DNA of 64,000 nt, taken from positions 47,306,001 through 47,370,000 of the forward strand of contig NC_091046.1 of the NCBI RefSeq assembly GCF_963966145.1, read 5' to 3'. Within the stretch, counting starts at the first letter, position 1, and each line of letters opens with the position of its first letter. The translations under genes and the position numbers were made by a program. The stretch comes from Tenebrio molitor (Eukaryota; Arthropoda; Insecta; Coleoptera; Tenebrionidae). The notes under the pieces were generated by a model, which ran no database searches, had not been told where the DNA came from, and saw nothing but the letters and a program-made list of their open reading frames with translations. Below are positions 11,373 to 23,027 of the stretch, one piece after another.

Positions 11373-13149
11373 TTAGTATTTGATTGTGGCAGTGATGGGG
11401 AACGATCTTCTCATTCCCATACATTTTTCCCTGTCGATGAACAATGAATTAACTTTGCTGTGCAAATCAGACTCAAGACTGGACCTAGTCTTGAGTAACT
11501 GTTGATGCTGAGCTTCTGCTTCTTGAAGTTTTCTGTGCAGATATTCAATACTGTCTTGCATATCGACGACTTCTTTTACAAGCCTGAAAATACATTCACC
11601 AATAGGAAAAACGCACAAAACTCTTAAAAAAACCTGACCTTTCTTGTGCAATATCTCTACATAATTCCACATTTTTCCTGTGAATTCTCGCCTCCAGTCT
11701 GGTGTGCGCAACCTTCATCGGATTACTCTTATCCATGATGGCTTTCTTCAACAGCTCTATATTCTTCTCGATGTCAAAGATTTCCTGCTGAATCTTGTGG
11801 AGGTGCATCTGTAATTTACTCTTAGCCTCGAGCGTTTCTGCAGCTCTTCTCGCCAGAGCGTTATTCGTGTTGCTCCAAGCGTCCCAGATTTGCGTCGCAA
11901 CCGTATTTATCAAATTCTCAATGTCTGAGCGCAACTGGGCCGACTTGCCTCTCTCAGATTGGGACCTTTGGACGATCCTGTTGCTGTTTTCGGCCCAAGT
12001 TTGTACCGTCGACACCCTGAAACGACACAAAATAATAACCCTACAAGAACAATCCCCTTTCTGATGTACGAAGGATCGTATTTTTCTATTCCGCCGTAGT
12101 AATTGATGCCTTTGGAAAAATTGTTGAGCTGGTGGCACATGTTGTCGATGCCTAAAGCGCCCTCTTTGCTGCGCACGTCCGTCTCCAACTCGTGTTGAGC
12201 AGCTCTGTTGTTCCTGAGTTGATCCTTGATTCTTTCGTAGAGACACTTGAGTTTCTCTTGTGAGTTCCGATAAATCTCGACTTCTTGCAGCAGGGATTGC
12301 TCAGCGTTATCGTGGACCAGGTCGATCCCTTGACGGTTTTCTCTTTGGTAGAGGCATTCTTGGGCGATGTGAAGAGGACCCTCTATGTCTGCGATAGCTT
12401 TTTCGAGAGACCGTCTCGCCTCTTGCAACAAATCACTCTCGGTCAACAAACGTTCGAGTTCTGTTCGTGCCTCGTTCCGCCAAAAAGTCAAATCGGTGAT
12501 CCTCTCTCCGAGTCTTCTGCCAACTTCTCTCTGTCCTTGTGCTGTCTTCTCGTCGGTCTCCCTACGATTTAATGAGCCTCAATCGATTCAAACAATTCTA
12601 CTGATCGCTAAGTACCTCATCACTCTAATAAATTCCCCCCTGAGCCTCTCCGAGTAGTTCCGGTTGGTGTCCGCCTCTCCATAGTTGTGCAAATTGTTCT
12701 GGGTCCACTCTATGGGGGTGTATCTGGTATACAGAGCGGCTCTGGCAGCGTGAGCCGGATTTCGCTCGAAACCCGTCACTAAATTTGGAAATTTCAAAGG
12801 TTCGGTGGCCATGCCGTAAGGAGTGTAGCAAGGATCGATCAGTGCGTTGGTGACAGGTTGACTAGGTCTGAAATTTTCGCTTAGATTGGAGAAAAACAAC
12901 AGTCAGCCTCTTACAAAGGTGTGACTTCGACGTTTTCGTAACCGAGGGTGGGCCTCCACGGGTGGGGTCGAGGCGTCTGATAGTACTGTCCGATGCGCAC
13001 CGGGATAGGGGGCCCTGCGACTTGCTCCATGCACGGATCCGCAGCCACGGTGCTCCATGGTTGGAGTTGCTACAAATTCATATCAATATTGTTCCGAAAC
13101 GGTGATCGAGGCTTACAGAATAAAAGACCGTCTCGTTTTTGGTGGTCAT
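11373..13149 (-). CDS. Tektin (tektin-3/5-like)
   Basis: Six exons read leftward: 13117-13149, 12915-13069, 12616-12867, 12070-12561, 11639-12016 and 11373-11583. Together they encode 506 residues, the normal tektin size. Tektins are coiled-coil filament proteins inside the doublet microtubules of cilia and sperm flagella. The family's nonapeptide region appears as RKNVELCRD (RPNVELCRD in most tektins), and heptad-rich helices fill most of the protein. The N-terminal part (YTRYTPIEWTQNN...) resembles the tektin-3/5 branch more than tektin-1/2/4, but the assignment within the family is tentative. Exon 1 carries 11 codons. The start codon lies 237 bp from the divergent NUBP1 start. Confidence 0.9.
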
Positions 13150-13386
13150 ATTGCCGTTCGACTACATTAAACTAAAAAAATTAAATATTTTCAAAATTTT
13201 GACAGATTCAAATCGTTTGAGCGACAAATCAAAAACATTTGAATTTGTTGAGGGTTCTTTTATTTTATCACATTGGCAAACATGGATTCGCCGCAATAAA
13301 AGTAAACGTCAACTTGTTGACATATCAATTTATAACACGGCATGTGTGTGATTAATTTAGTTATCAATTGAAGGTGGTAGATCGCG
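13150..13386. promoter_or_regulatory. Divergent interval between tektin and NUBP1
   Basis: Only 237 bp separate the two start codons, so both promoters must lie here or overlap the first exons. The pairing of a cilium/sperm gene with a housekeeping gene implies separate elements or shared activity. I see no clear TATA box, and I cannot identify factor-binding sites with confidence. Confidence 0.5.
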
Positions 13387-15405
13387 ATGGCAAGTACTGT
13401 GGAGAAACCCAACATTCCGGAACGTGAGTTTTGGCTCGGTTTGTCAACTTAATCGGTACATTTTTTTGTCGAAATCAGATTGTCCAGGAACCGAGAGCGC
13501 TAACGCCGGGAAGGCATCGGCATGCGCCGGGTGCCCCAACCAACAGATTTGCGCCTCCGACGTGGCCAAAGGTCCCGATCCGGGGATCCAGCTCGTTAAA
13601 GAGAGACTGGAACAAGTCCGGAACAAGATTTTGGTGCTGTCGGGAAAAGGGGGCGTAGGCAAAAGCACCGTGACGGCTATGCTGAGCAGGAGCCTCGCCG
13701 CCACCGATAAAGATCGTAACGTAAGAATTCGAGCTTGATTACGCATGTGATAAAAAATTACAACAAAGACAGTGTGCTCATTGTGCAATTTGTTTTTTGC
13801 GGTTTCTTCCACTTACTCTATTATAGCGACTTCTTCGTCCTTCGGGTCGACCGAATATCATGTTTTCGTTGCGAAATCCCAGATTTTGGGTTATTGTTCA
13901 ATTCATGTTGTTCTTGTTAGAGATACGTCTTTATTGTTTGGCCGCGTTTGTGCTTATTTTTGTATTGGTAAGACGTGACTAACGGATTTTATCTTTGATG
14001 CAGGGCAAAGTTGAATGTATTGTGCCAGGCGGTACTTTGCTCTGTGCCCTATTTATGCAGACTGGGTTGGGTTGGGGAATGTCTGCGCTTCGCGTTGTTT
14101 ACGCCGTCTCTTTCAGTAAAACTACAATTTTATCATTTAACCATAGTTTTACAACAACCTCCACTCTAAAAAAGCAATTTTTTTTAATTTTGAAAACTAC
14201 AAATTTTTTTGCACTCTACGTAAATCTCTTGAATGCATGTTTAATATTAATCAGATTGAATTTTAAATGCCCATTGTGACGACCTAACTACAAAGGTTAC
14301 ATAAAGTTTTCATAAATAATTGCTTTATTTATAGTTTGCCATTGTGTACGATATCGACGCATATTGATTTGTATTTGAATTGCGCTGGACTTTGCTTTGT
14401 TATGAGGATTTCCTTAAGTTTCGTTTGCGATCTTTGACCAGCCTTGAGATGTTTACGTCGCCAAAACCATAAACACACAATGTTTGTCTTTTTATCGTTG
14501 TTATTGAAGTCTGAGATAACCGGTACTATCTCCGACTATCACATGGTTGAGAAATACCCAAAAAAAAAAAAAAACCCATTTTCAATGTTTTCACGGTTTC
14601 TCATTGCCAGCCACGATTATTCCAAAGCGCTAACTTTCAGGTTGCCGTTTTGGACATCGACATCTGCGGCCCTTCCCAACCTCGAGTCTTGGGCGTCTTA
14701 AACGAGCAGGTCCACCAATCGGGCTCAGGATGGTCGCCAGTTGTAGGTTTCTCCCAATCCTGTTAAAAATCCATTTCAATCGATATTTGTGACAGTTTGT
14801 CGACGACAATTTGTCGGTCATGTCGATCGGCTTCCTGTTGTCGTCTCCGGACGACGCTGTCATCTGGCGGGGCCCCAAAAAGAACGGCATGATCAGACAG
14901 TTCTTGAGCGAGGTGGACTGGGGTAATTTGGATTACCTTCTGATGGACACACCTCCGGGCACGTCAGACGAGCACTTATCAGCGTCGACGTATCTGTCCC
15001 AAGCGGGGCTCACCGGGGCGGTGATCGTGACCACACCTCAAGAAGTCGCGCTGTTGGACGTGAGGAAAGAGATCGATTTCTGCAGAAAAGTCAATATTCG
15101 GATATTGGGGGTCGTCGAGAACATGTCAATATTTGTGTGTCCGTGTTGCAAGGTTTGTTGATTGCGATAAGAGGACGAGCGTACAATTTGTATTTTTGCA
15201 GAGGTTGTCTGAGATTTTTCCGGCGACGACAGGTGGGGCTAAGTTGATGTGCGAAGAGCTGAACGTACCGTTTTTGGGGAGTTTACCGTTGGATCCCTTG
15301 ATCGCGAGGTATTGCGACGAAGGGAAGGATTTTATTAGCGAGTTGCCCAATTCGCCGGCTGTGAAATCGCTCAATGAGATCGTTAAGAGTAAGGAAATGG
15401 GATAA
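13387..15405 (+). CDS. NUBP1: NUBP1/Nbp35, cytosolic Fe-S scaffold P-loop ATPase
   Basis: Five exons: 13387-13423, 13479-13720, 14641-14742, 14796-15152 and 15202-15405, giving 313 residues. NUBP1 forms the cytosolic scaffold that assembles 4Fe-4S clusters for cytosolic and nuclear proteins. The N-terminal cluster motif CX13CX2CX5C is intact (cysteines in HCPG...ACAGCPNQQIC), which separates it from NUBP2. The deviant Walker A is SGKGGVGKST, the switch segment is DIDICGPS, and MDTPPGTSDEH is present. The bridging-cluster motif is CPCC (usually CPxC). It ends with PLDPLIARYCDEGKDF. Intron 2 is long for this window (920 bp) and contains a poly-A run. An AATAAA lies at 15524-15529. Confidence 0.96.
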
Positions 15406-15783
15406 TTAGTTGGTTGGGGTCTAACTGTAGTACCGTTGCAGGGGTCGTCGCCGCTTGCGATTCAAAAGAAGAGTGATTTGTTTTTATTAAGTATAGGTGA
15501 TAAGTCAAATATTGTGTTTGTAAAATAAAAGATTTATATTTACGTTTTGTTATTTACGCGTCAAGTAATTCGATTCGTTTTTCTTGGATTGGCAACACTG
15601 ACAAGTCCAAAAATAAGGTTATTTGATAACAATTGTCAGCATGTTATCAACGTTAAATTCCAAAAATAACAGTTGAAGTAAACCAAAACGCGTCGTAATC
15701 GGTTGGCGGGGGTTGTTTACCTCAACTTCCATCCATTTTTATCGCAGGATGTGATTGTGTTAACTTTGATACGAGAGAGGAAA

Positions 15784-15795
15784 ATGAGCAACTGA
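15784..15795 (+). promoter_or_regulatory. Short upstream ORF before the glucosidase start
   Basis: ATGAGCAACTGA, a three-codon reading frame, ends 25 bp before the predicted main ATG at 15821. If it lies in the 5' UTR it could lower translation of the main frame. Its inclusion in the transcript is assumed. Confidence 0.3.
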
Positions 15796-15820
15796 AATAC
15801 ATCCACAGTTCCAATCGAAA

Positions 15821-18800
15821 ATGACAAGAATTCGGTACTTACTGCAAGCGTTTAGGGCGAGACGCAATCGCCGCCACCTGTCCCGGACCGAATCTGTATC
15901 CTTTGAGGCTTTTTGCAACGAAGCACCCCAGCAGAAATGTCCAACCACGAAAGAATCGTCGCTGAACGGAGACCTCAAAGCGTCTCCGCCCAAGAAACAA
16001 AGAACCGTAAGTACTATCCCGTTTTGTGTGATCCCTAATTGTCGATATTTTCTCGAGGGCGAGGAGTACGTTCGCTTTTCCGATCAAAGTTACGAAACAT
16101 CACATTGCACCCGTCCTAGTCTGCTGGCAATCTTGCTGGTGATCATGCTACTGGCTGTGTTTTTGATCCTTCCGTTGATATATCTGTTGCACTGTTTTGG
16201 AGTTATTTACATACAAGAACGTTACGAGCACCCGACCTTGCAGGAAAAAGTATGTATCACGCAACCGTTTCATTGAGCATGTCGAGCGCGGTTTTAGGGC
16301 CACTATTCGCACAAACCCAACCAAATTAAAGTGCCCCCGAGAGTCTTGCCCCCGCCCCCTAAACCGGATTACGGCAAGTGTAAATTGACGGAGGAAAACG
16401 ACCGATTGGACTGTTTTCCCGAGAACGGCGCGAATCAACAAGGCTGCGAGGCCAGGGGTTGCTGCTGGATTCCGGCCAAGAGGAAACCGAAAATCGGAGT
16501 TCCTCTAGCTGTTCCTTATTGTTTCTATCCACCTAATTACGCCACTTACAACTATTTGAACGTGACCGAGACGGCGTACGGATTGGAGGCGTTCTTGAAA
16601 CGGAATTACGCCACTGCGTATCCTGGAGATGTTGAGATTATCAAGTTGAGTGCGAGATACGAGACTGAGACGAGGTTGCGCATCAAGGTAAAAAATAATT
16701 CCCAGATAATCGAGTAAGCCGTTTAAAAAAAAATAAAATACAGATAACGGACCCTTTGAAAAATCGGTTCGAACCAGCCTACCCTGAGGTTCCTATCGTG
16801 GATAAAGCCGCCACAAATCTGACTTATTTGTTTTACATCGACTCCACCAAGCCTGGCTTCAGAGTGATCAGGAAATCCGACAACGTCGTCATGTTAGTTG
16901 TACAAGTTGAAAGAAAAAAGATCTAACAGTTTTCATTTTAGTTTTGACGCTTTGAACTTGCCCAATTTGATATTTTCCAATCAGTTTTTGCAATTGACTG
17001 GAAAACTACCCACGTCGTATATTTATGGATTGGGGGAGCACCGTACTAGACTTCTACTATCGACGCAATGGTCGAGCTTTACTTTATTTAATCACGATTC
17101 GATACCATCGTTTGAGGTGAGTGACGACGATCTACCTACCAAGTGTCGGCAAAACGGGCGTTTTATGCTTAAATAATAATCAATACGCAATATAACAGAA
17201 CAACCAAAACACTAAACACAAAAACATTGAACAATAAGGAAAAAGTTCACGAATTTAATTTCAAAGCAGCAAAAAACAAGGCATTTTTTCACTTCAAATT
17301 CAAAATGTCATTTGAACAAGAAAAATTCTCGGTAACAAAAACTTAAGATGAATAATATCCCCAAAAAAACACCGTTTATTAGCGCTCTGCGGGGATCACT
17401 CAAACTACAGTTTTGAACAGGCCGGTTATAATACAGTAGGTCGTGGAAGTTAGCGTGATTTGGCGTTTGGCATTGAAAGTTACCAACCTGGGAAATATAA
17501 ATTGTACTATTATTATTACAGCACTCAAATCATCTACGCACTTTTTTGAGTGCTGTAATAGCTTTGTTATAAACCCAAAAAAGAAAGACAATTTTTTCGC
17601 AGAGAAACCTGTACGGAAGTCATCCCTTTTACTTGGCGATGGAAAATTCGTCGATGAGTCACGGATTTTACCTTCAAAACGCGAACGCAATGGGTACTGC
17701 CGGTAAATCAGAAATCTGGACATGTCATTTTTGATTTTTTTCCAGACATTATTCTTCAACCCACCCCCGCGATCACGTTTCGCCCGATCGGCGGCGTTTT
17801 AGACTTTTACTTCTTCCTAGGACCCACTCCTGGTGACGTCGTAAACCAGTACACCGAGCTGATCGGTAGACCGTTCATGCCGCCATATTGGGCGTTGGGT
17901 TTCCACTTGTGCCGGTTCGGTTACAAAACATTGAACCGAACCAAACTGGTGATGCAACGAAACATCGACGCCGGGATTCCACTCGTGAGTCAGGTAATAA
18001 AACACGCACGCAACCATAAATCGTTTGACACTTGAAGGACACACAATGGAACGATTTGGACTACATGAAGAACAGCAACGACTTCTCTTTCGATTCCGTC
18101 AACTACAAAGACTTGCCCGCTTTCGTGAAAGAGTTGCACACGCGAGGCATGCACTACATCCCCTTGATCGACGCCGGGGTGAGCGGCAGCGAACCACCCG
18201 GCACGTATCCCCCGTACGACGAGGGGGTCAAGATGGACATCTTTGTGAAGAACTCGACCGGTCAAATTTTCATCGGAAAAGTAACAAAACAGTACGGTAT
18301 CGACCAGATCTCAATCTGTTAAATCTAGGTTTGGAACAGCGGCACAACGGTGTGGCCAGATTTCACCCATCCCACCACCGTGGATTATTGGACGTTGATG
18401 CTGAAGTCGCTCCACGATCTGTTCCCCTTCGACGGGGTCTGGATCGATATGAACGAACCTTCGAATTTCCTGTCGGGTTCCTTCAACGGTTGCCCCAAGT
18501 CGAGTCTTGAGAGTCCGCCGTATTTACCAAACGTCGACGGCGGAGTCATCAACTACAAGACGATGTGCATGTCTGCGAAGCACTACGCGGGTCTTCACTA
18601 CGACATTCACAACCTCTACGGGTTCACAGAAGCGATCGTGACGAGTTTGTGAGTATCGAATCGTGGGGAAGTTCTCCGGTTTCAATGGAGTTTTCAGCGC
18701 GATGTCCGAGATACGGGGCAAGAGGCCGGTGGTGATCTCGAGGTCTACTTTTGCGGGACACGGACACTACGCGGGTCATTGGAGCGGAGATGTCGTGTCT

Positions 18801-20535
18801 GATTGGCTGGACATGAGATATTCTGTCCCACGTAAGATTCTAGCAAGGGGTGCTCTACTATCGTTGAGTAGAGCTGTTGAGTTTCAGTCTCTTCGGAATT
18901 CCTCTGATGGGCGCCGACATTTGCGGTTTTAACGGCAACACAACCAAAAGCCTGTGTAACAGGTGGACCCAGCTGGGGGCGTTCTATCCTTTCTCCCGCA
19001 ATCACAACACCGACGACGGAATTGACCAAGATCCAGTTGCTATGGGCCCCGAAGTGACAACCTCCGCGAGGAAAGCTCTAAGCGTGCGATATCGCCTCCT
19101 GCCCTATCTATACACGTTGTTTTGGGGGGCTCACATCAAGGGAGAGACCGTCTCGAGACCTCTATTCTTCGAATTTCCCGACGACCCTCAGACTTACGAC
19201 TTGGACGCTCAATTCTTGTGGGGTCCCGCGTTGATGATCGTCCCGGTGCTGGAAGAAAACGCGGTCGAAGTGGCGACGTATTTACCGAAAGGAGTGTGGT
19301 ACGATTTCTACACGAAATCTCCACTTGTAGGTCAGGGTGAAAACGTGAATTTGTCCGCTCCGTTGGACACCATCCCCTTGTTGGTCAGAGGAGGGTACAT
19401 TCTCCCGCAACAGGCCCCGGAACAAACCACCACCAAATCGAGACTCAACAAGATCGAGATTTTGGCGGCGGCTGACCAACAAGGCGACGCCTACGGGGAG
19501 TTGTACTGGGACGACGGAGATTCCTTGAGTCTGTTGTACCAACTCCGGATGAAAAAAATTCCCTAAAATTTGATTTGCAGATTCTTACGAAGAGAAACAG
19601 TACAGTTTGGTCGATTTTTGGATGGAGAAAGGAGTGTTGAGGAGCGAGAACGTGTTTTGGAGCAACGAGAACCCTCCCAATTTGGGGGCGGTCACCATTC
19701 TCGGCATCGGTGACCCAGTTGCCGAAGTGTTGGTCAATAATGTGGCGCAAGCTTTCAGATACGACACCATCCACAAGGTAAAGAATCGAGTTGTACACGC
19801 TGTTTTTTTAAATATGGCGTCGAAGAGCCAGCCGATTGTGAACGCACCAACTCTAATCAGCTCACGACTTGCTGTATTAGAATCGGCCTGTTCAAAAGTG
19901 TAGTTTGAGTGATCCCCGCAGAGCGCTAGTGTATGAGCGCTTTTTGGGGATATTATTCATGTTAAGTTTTTGTCACCGAGAATTTTTCTTGTTCAAATGA
20001 CATTTTGAATTTGAAGTCAAAAAAACTCTTGTTTTTTGCTGCTTTGAAATTAAATTCGTGAATCTTTTCCTTTTCGTTCGTTGCTTTTGTGTTTAGTGTT
20101 GTTGTTCTTTGTTGGACATTTTAAGCATGAAGCGACCGTTTTGTGGCGGCCACATCGGCGGAAATTGACTGGTTCTCGGAAACATTCTCATAATGCATTT
20201 TTAATGCAATGAACAGGCCGGTTATGATACATCAGGTATTTAAATCTAACCTCACTTTTTGCGTGTTTTTAATTATGCGGTTTGAAAAATCAGCCTTTTT
20301 TTAAGACGAGTGGTTCATCACTTGTTTAAATGTAACCTCACTTTTTGCGTTGTTTGTGTTTTTAATCTACAATTTGAAAAATCAGTGTTTTTAAGAAGAG
20401 TGGTTCATTCATAATCGACTCTTCAACGCCAATTTTTAAAAAACACTGTTTATTTTTGTTTTTTTTTTTCAGTATTTACTAGTGGAAAATTTGAACGTCG
20501 AATTACAAAAACCCTTAGTTATTACATGGAAATAA
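15821..20535 (+). CDS. Membrane-anchored GH31 alpha-glucosidase (lysosomal acid alpha-glucosidase/maltase type)
   Basis: Exons: 15821-16006, 16058-16249, 16298-16687, 16744-16892, 16942-17116, 17603-17693, 17746-17984, 18038-18280, 18329-18648, 18698-18831, 18872-19528, 19581-19777 and 20473-20535, about 1011 residues. The first intron (51 bp) is in frame and could be retained, adding 17 residues. A cytoplasmic tail is followed by one transmembrane helix (about 83-112), so a type II membrane protein is expected. A trefoil domain (about 153-190, KCKLTEENDRLDC...GCCWIP) precedes the GH31 region. The catalytic nucleophile lies in WIDMNEPSNF (about D595), and the acid/base is the aspartate of HWSGDV (about D693). 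It hydrolyses terminal alpha-1,4-glucosidic bonds of glycogen or maltose. Introns 17117-17602 and 19778-20472 hold oppositely oriented transposon copies. The last exon encodes 20 residues. Confidence 0.92.
17150..17430 (-). mobile_element. Transposon copy 1 in a glucosidase intron
   Basis: The sequence from AAAACGGGCGTTTTATGCTT to GAACAGGCCGGTTAT is repeated in reverse complement at 19881-20226. Long shared blocks include AACACTAAACACAAAA, TTCACGAATTTAATTTCAAA, CATTTGAACAAGAAAAATTC and GCTCTGCGGGGATCACTCAA. One end carries GAACAGGCCGGTTAT; the opposite terminus seen in copy 2 is missing, so this copy appears truncated near the exon boundary at 17116. Confidence 0.8.
17514..17560. repeat. Perfect 16-bp hairpin in a glucosidase intron
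   Basis: TATTACAGCACTCAAA (17514-17529) is followed after 15 bp by its exact reverse complement TTTGAGTGCTGTAATA (17545-17560). It lies in intronic sequence just upstream of the exon starting at 17603. It may be a transposon remnant or an RNA hairpin affecting splicing. Confidence 0.7.
19881..20226 (+). mobile_element. Transposon copy 2 in the last glucosidase intron
   Basis: About 346 bp bounded by CGGCCTGTTCA on the left and TGAACAGGCCG on the right, so both inverted termini are present. The interior matches copy 1 (17150-17430) in the opposite orientation. There is no coding capacity. It lies wholly in the intron 19778-20472. The duplicated segment at 20236-20410 follows it directly. Confidence 0.8.
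20236..20410. repeat. Tandem duplication of about 85-90 bp
   Basis: Two diverged copies lie side by side. Each contains TAACCTCACTTTTTGCGT, then TTTGAAAAATCAG, then AGAGTGGTTCAT or GACGAGTGGTTCAT. Copy 1 spans about 20236-20320 and copy 2 about 20321-20410. They lie within the last intron of the glucosidase gene. Confidence 0.75.
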
Positions 20536-21707
20536 ATGTGATGCAGCAACGTCAACGATTGTGATCGAGAGAAAACTTTTCAGTACAAGTTACTAATGAC
20601 AACACAGTGGCGACTCGTCGACAATGTTTCATAAACCATCCGTATTTAGTGGGGAGTCGCCACTCGTCCATTTTTTTTCTACCGTAAGCGCCACCAAAGA
20701 TTCAATTCATGTGTGCCAAATTTAGCGGTTTCTCAATTACCGTAGTTCGTTAGCGACATATTTAAGGCTGTTCGGAATTGACTGAGTAATTAATCTTAAG
20801 CTTAAAATAAGTACTGTCGGTACCGTTACCGTGTAGGACTAGATATTATTGTAATTCGCTTGATGTAGTTCCGTTTTTCTTTTTTATGAACAACATAACC
20901 GGTCATAAAGCCACAAGATCAACGGTTTTTAAGCTTTTATTTTAAGAGTGGAAGAGGGATGAAAAAGACCCATAACAATAATCATTACATCAAATTATAC
21001 GTTTAAAAAATATTATGCTTATGCTTTACATTTAGACGAATGGTGGTACGATAATTTTTTTAAGTCGAAAATATGGCACTCAGCTGGCGAATGCTTAACA
21101 ACCGGAGGAACATTGAAACTTAAAACAAATTAAAAGAACCACCACGTCAATTAAATTTTTTTTATAAACATCATTACACCACAAAATATTAGTTTGAATA
21201 TTTCATAAATAGTTGTGATGCCAAAAAATTGAAGACAAATCTATAATTGCCACGAAAATTATTGCACTATATCTATAAACAAAAAAAATAGTTCAGTCGG
21301 TAGATCCGCCTGTAAAAAACAAAATAAAATCATCTCAACTAAAATTATTTCAACAAAAAAAAAACTCTTTGGTAGACTATCATAATGTAAAAAAAAATAA
21401 TAAAGCTAATTGTACGCTAGTCTGCGTTCTCTGCACAAGTAAACCAACCTTTTGGCTTAATCCCTTTGGTATTGTGACAATCATAGAGTGCTTTCGTTTA
21501 AAGCTAGTTTTGATTTGTACTCGGTTACACCTTGGGCAAGAACAGTGCGGAAAGCCATCGACACCTGGCCAGGTACAATTTCCCATCGACAAAGCGCTAC
21601 AATCATGAAAGAAATTTTTTCGAGTACAAGACTTAGAATAGCAACAGTCATCTTTAAGAAGCTACTCTAACCTATTCTAATAGATCTAGTTGTACTAACG
21701 CGTTTGA
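20536..21707. other. 3' flank of the glucosidase gene and intergenic DNA
   Basis: AT-rich sequence with no recognised gene between the convergent glucosidase and zinc-finger genes. It presumably contains both 3' UTRs. A perfect 10-bp stem, GTGGCGACTC (20607-20616) and GAGTCGCCAC (20654-20663), lies about 70 bp after the glucosidase stop. Confidence 0.5.
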
Positions 21708-23027
21708 TTACGAAGTCAATTCTTCTAAGAGTTCTTCGGTGGATCTTTGTTCGGTCTTAAACTTTTCCATGTACTGCCTGGGAACCGTCCACTCCAACAG
21801 TATCTCGACGTTCTTCTTGAGCTTCTCCGCGACGGACAAGTTCAGATCTTTGCACGGTTCCCTCCCCGAGCTCTCTATCGACTCGACGAGGATGTCGTCG
21901 ATGAGTCGCTTGTTGAAGCCCAGCTCGTCCAGTCTGTCCTGCGAAGAGATCTTCTTCAGCAGGACGGCCAGCAAGAATCTCATTCTCTCGAGTGACATCG
22001 GCGGCTCGACCTCGGTGGGTTCGAGCTTCGCCTTCATTTCTATGTTGTCGAAGTAGTCCTTGCAGTTTGCGTAGTGACTATCGAGATCATTTTTGGTCTG
22101 GTGGAAGCTCCGGCAGTGGCTGCAGACGTACGGTTTGGAGCTCTTGTGTATGCACAGCATGTGCTTCTTGAGGTGGGGCAGCTGCGAGAAGGACACGTTG
22201 TCGCACAACACGCAGACGAACGGTTTTTCGCCGGTGTGGCGTCGGATGTGCAGCTTGAGGGCCGTGGAATGCGCGAAGGCCTTCCAGCACACCTGGCACC
22301 TGTACGGCTTCTCTCCCGAGTGGATCCTCTGGTGGACCGTCAGCTGCGACCTCTGCGCGAAGCGCGCCCCGCAGTGGCCGCACCCGTGCGGCTTGTCCTG
22401 CTTGTGGATGCGCATGTGCTGCGGGAGGTGGCCCTTCAGCTGCTTGTTGCAGATGTTGCAATGGAAGGCCTTCAAGTTGCCGTGGAAGCAAGTCAGGTGC
22501 TTCTTGAGGGCGTCGCGTCGGTAGAACTTCTTCCCGCAGACGTCGCAGATGAAGTCCCGTATCTCCAGGTGCCTGTTAATGTGCAGCTTCAGGTTGGCCG
22601 AGCAGGTGAAAGCCGAGTTGCAGATGGTGCAGATGTAGGGCTTCAATCCGGTGTGCGTCCGCATGTGCTGCTCCAGCTGCCCCCCTCTGGCGAAGGTCTT
22701 GGGGCACATCCGGCAGTGGTAGGGCTTGTCCCCCGTGTGGATGCGGATGTGCAAGCGCAGACGCTGCTTCACCGGAAACACCTTGTGGCAGTAGTTGCAG
22801 ACGAAGATCTTGTGGATTTTGTTGCTCTGGAGGCCGGGCGAGTGTCTGGAAGCCACGTGGTTCTTGAGGGAGCCCGCCTGCCGGAACCCCCGGTTGCATT
22901 CCTTGCACACGTACGGTCTCTCGTCCGTGTGTATCCTCAAGTGCTTCCTGAGATCGTGATTAGTGAAGAATCGCTTCTCGCAAACACCGCATGCGTGCTT
23001 TCGCACTTTCTCTTTGGCGTGAGTCAT
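21708..23027 (-). CDS. C2H2 zinc-finger protein with 10-11 fingers
   Basis: A 439-residue frame with ten recognisable C2H2 fingers in residues about 13-320 and an eleventh of C2HC type (CSHCRSF...HYANC). Most are joined by TGEKP-like linkers (HTDERPYVC, HTGDKPYHC, HSGEKPYRC). Finger 7 (CNICNKQLKGHLPQHMRIH) lacks the usual aromatic and is two residues short. The C-terminal 110 residues are acidic/leucine-rich without a known domain. A sequence-specific DNA-binding regulator is likely. The start is uncertain: upstream in-frame codons reading HKAIKHKMTHAKEK look like the tail of another finger, and a possible 3' splice site (GTTAACAG) at about 23061-23068 would join an unseen upstream exon. Orthology cannot be given from sequence alone. 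Confidence 0.85.
   Translation of the reverse strand: MTHAKEKVRKHACGVCEKRFFTNHDLRKHLRIHTDERPYVCKECNRGFRQAGSLKNHVASRHSPGLQSNKIHKIFVCNYCHKVFPVKQRLRLHIRIHTGDKPYHCRMCPKTFARGGQLEQHMRTHTGLKPYICTICNSAFTCSANLKLHINRHLEIRDFICDVCGKKFYRRDALKKHLTCFHGNLKAFHCNICNKQLKGHLPQHMRIHKQDKPHGCGHCGARFAQRSQLTVHQRIHSGEKPYRCQVCWKAFAHSTALKLHIRRHTGEKPFVCVLCDNVSFSQLPHLKKHMLCIHKSSKPYVCSHCRSFHQTKNDLDSHYANCKDYFDNIEMKAKLEPTEVEPPMSLERMRFLLAVLLKKISSQDRLDELGFNKRLIDDILVESIESSGREPCKDLNLSVAEKLKKNVEILLEWTVPRQYMEKFKTEQRSTEELLEELTS

Noticed and set aside
17414..17430. GAACAGGCCGGTTAT as a possible restriction-like or factor site
   Set aside because: It is the terminus of the intronic transposon, repeated at 19881 and 20211.
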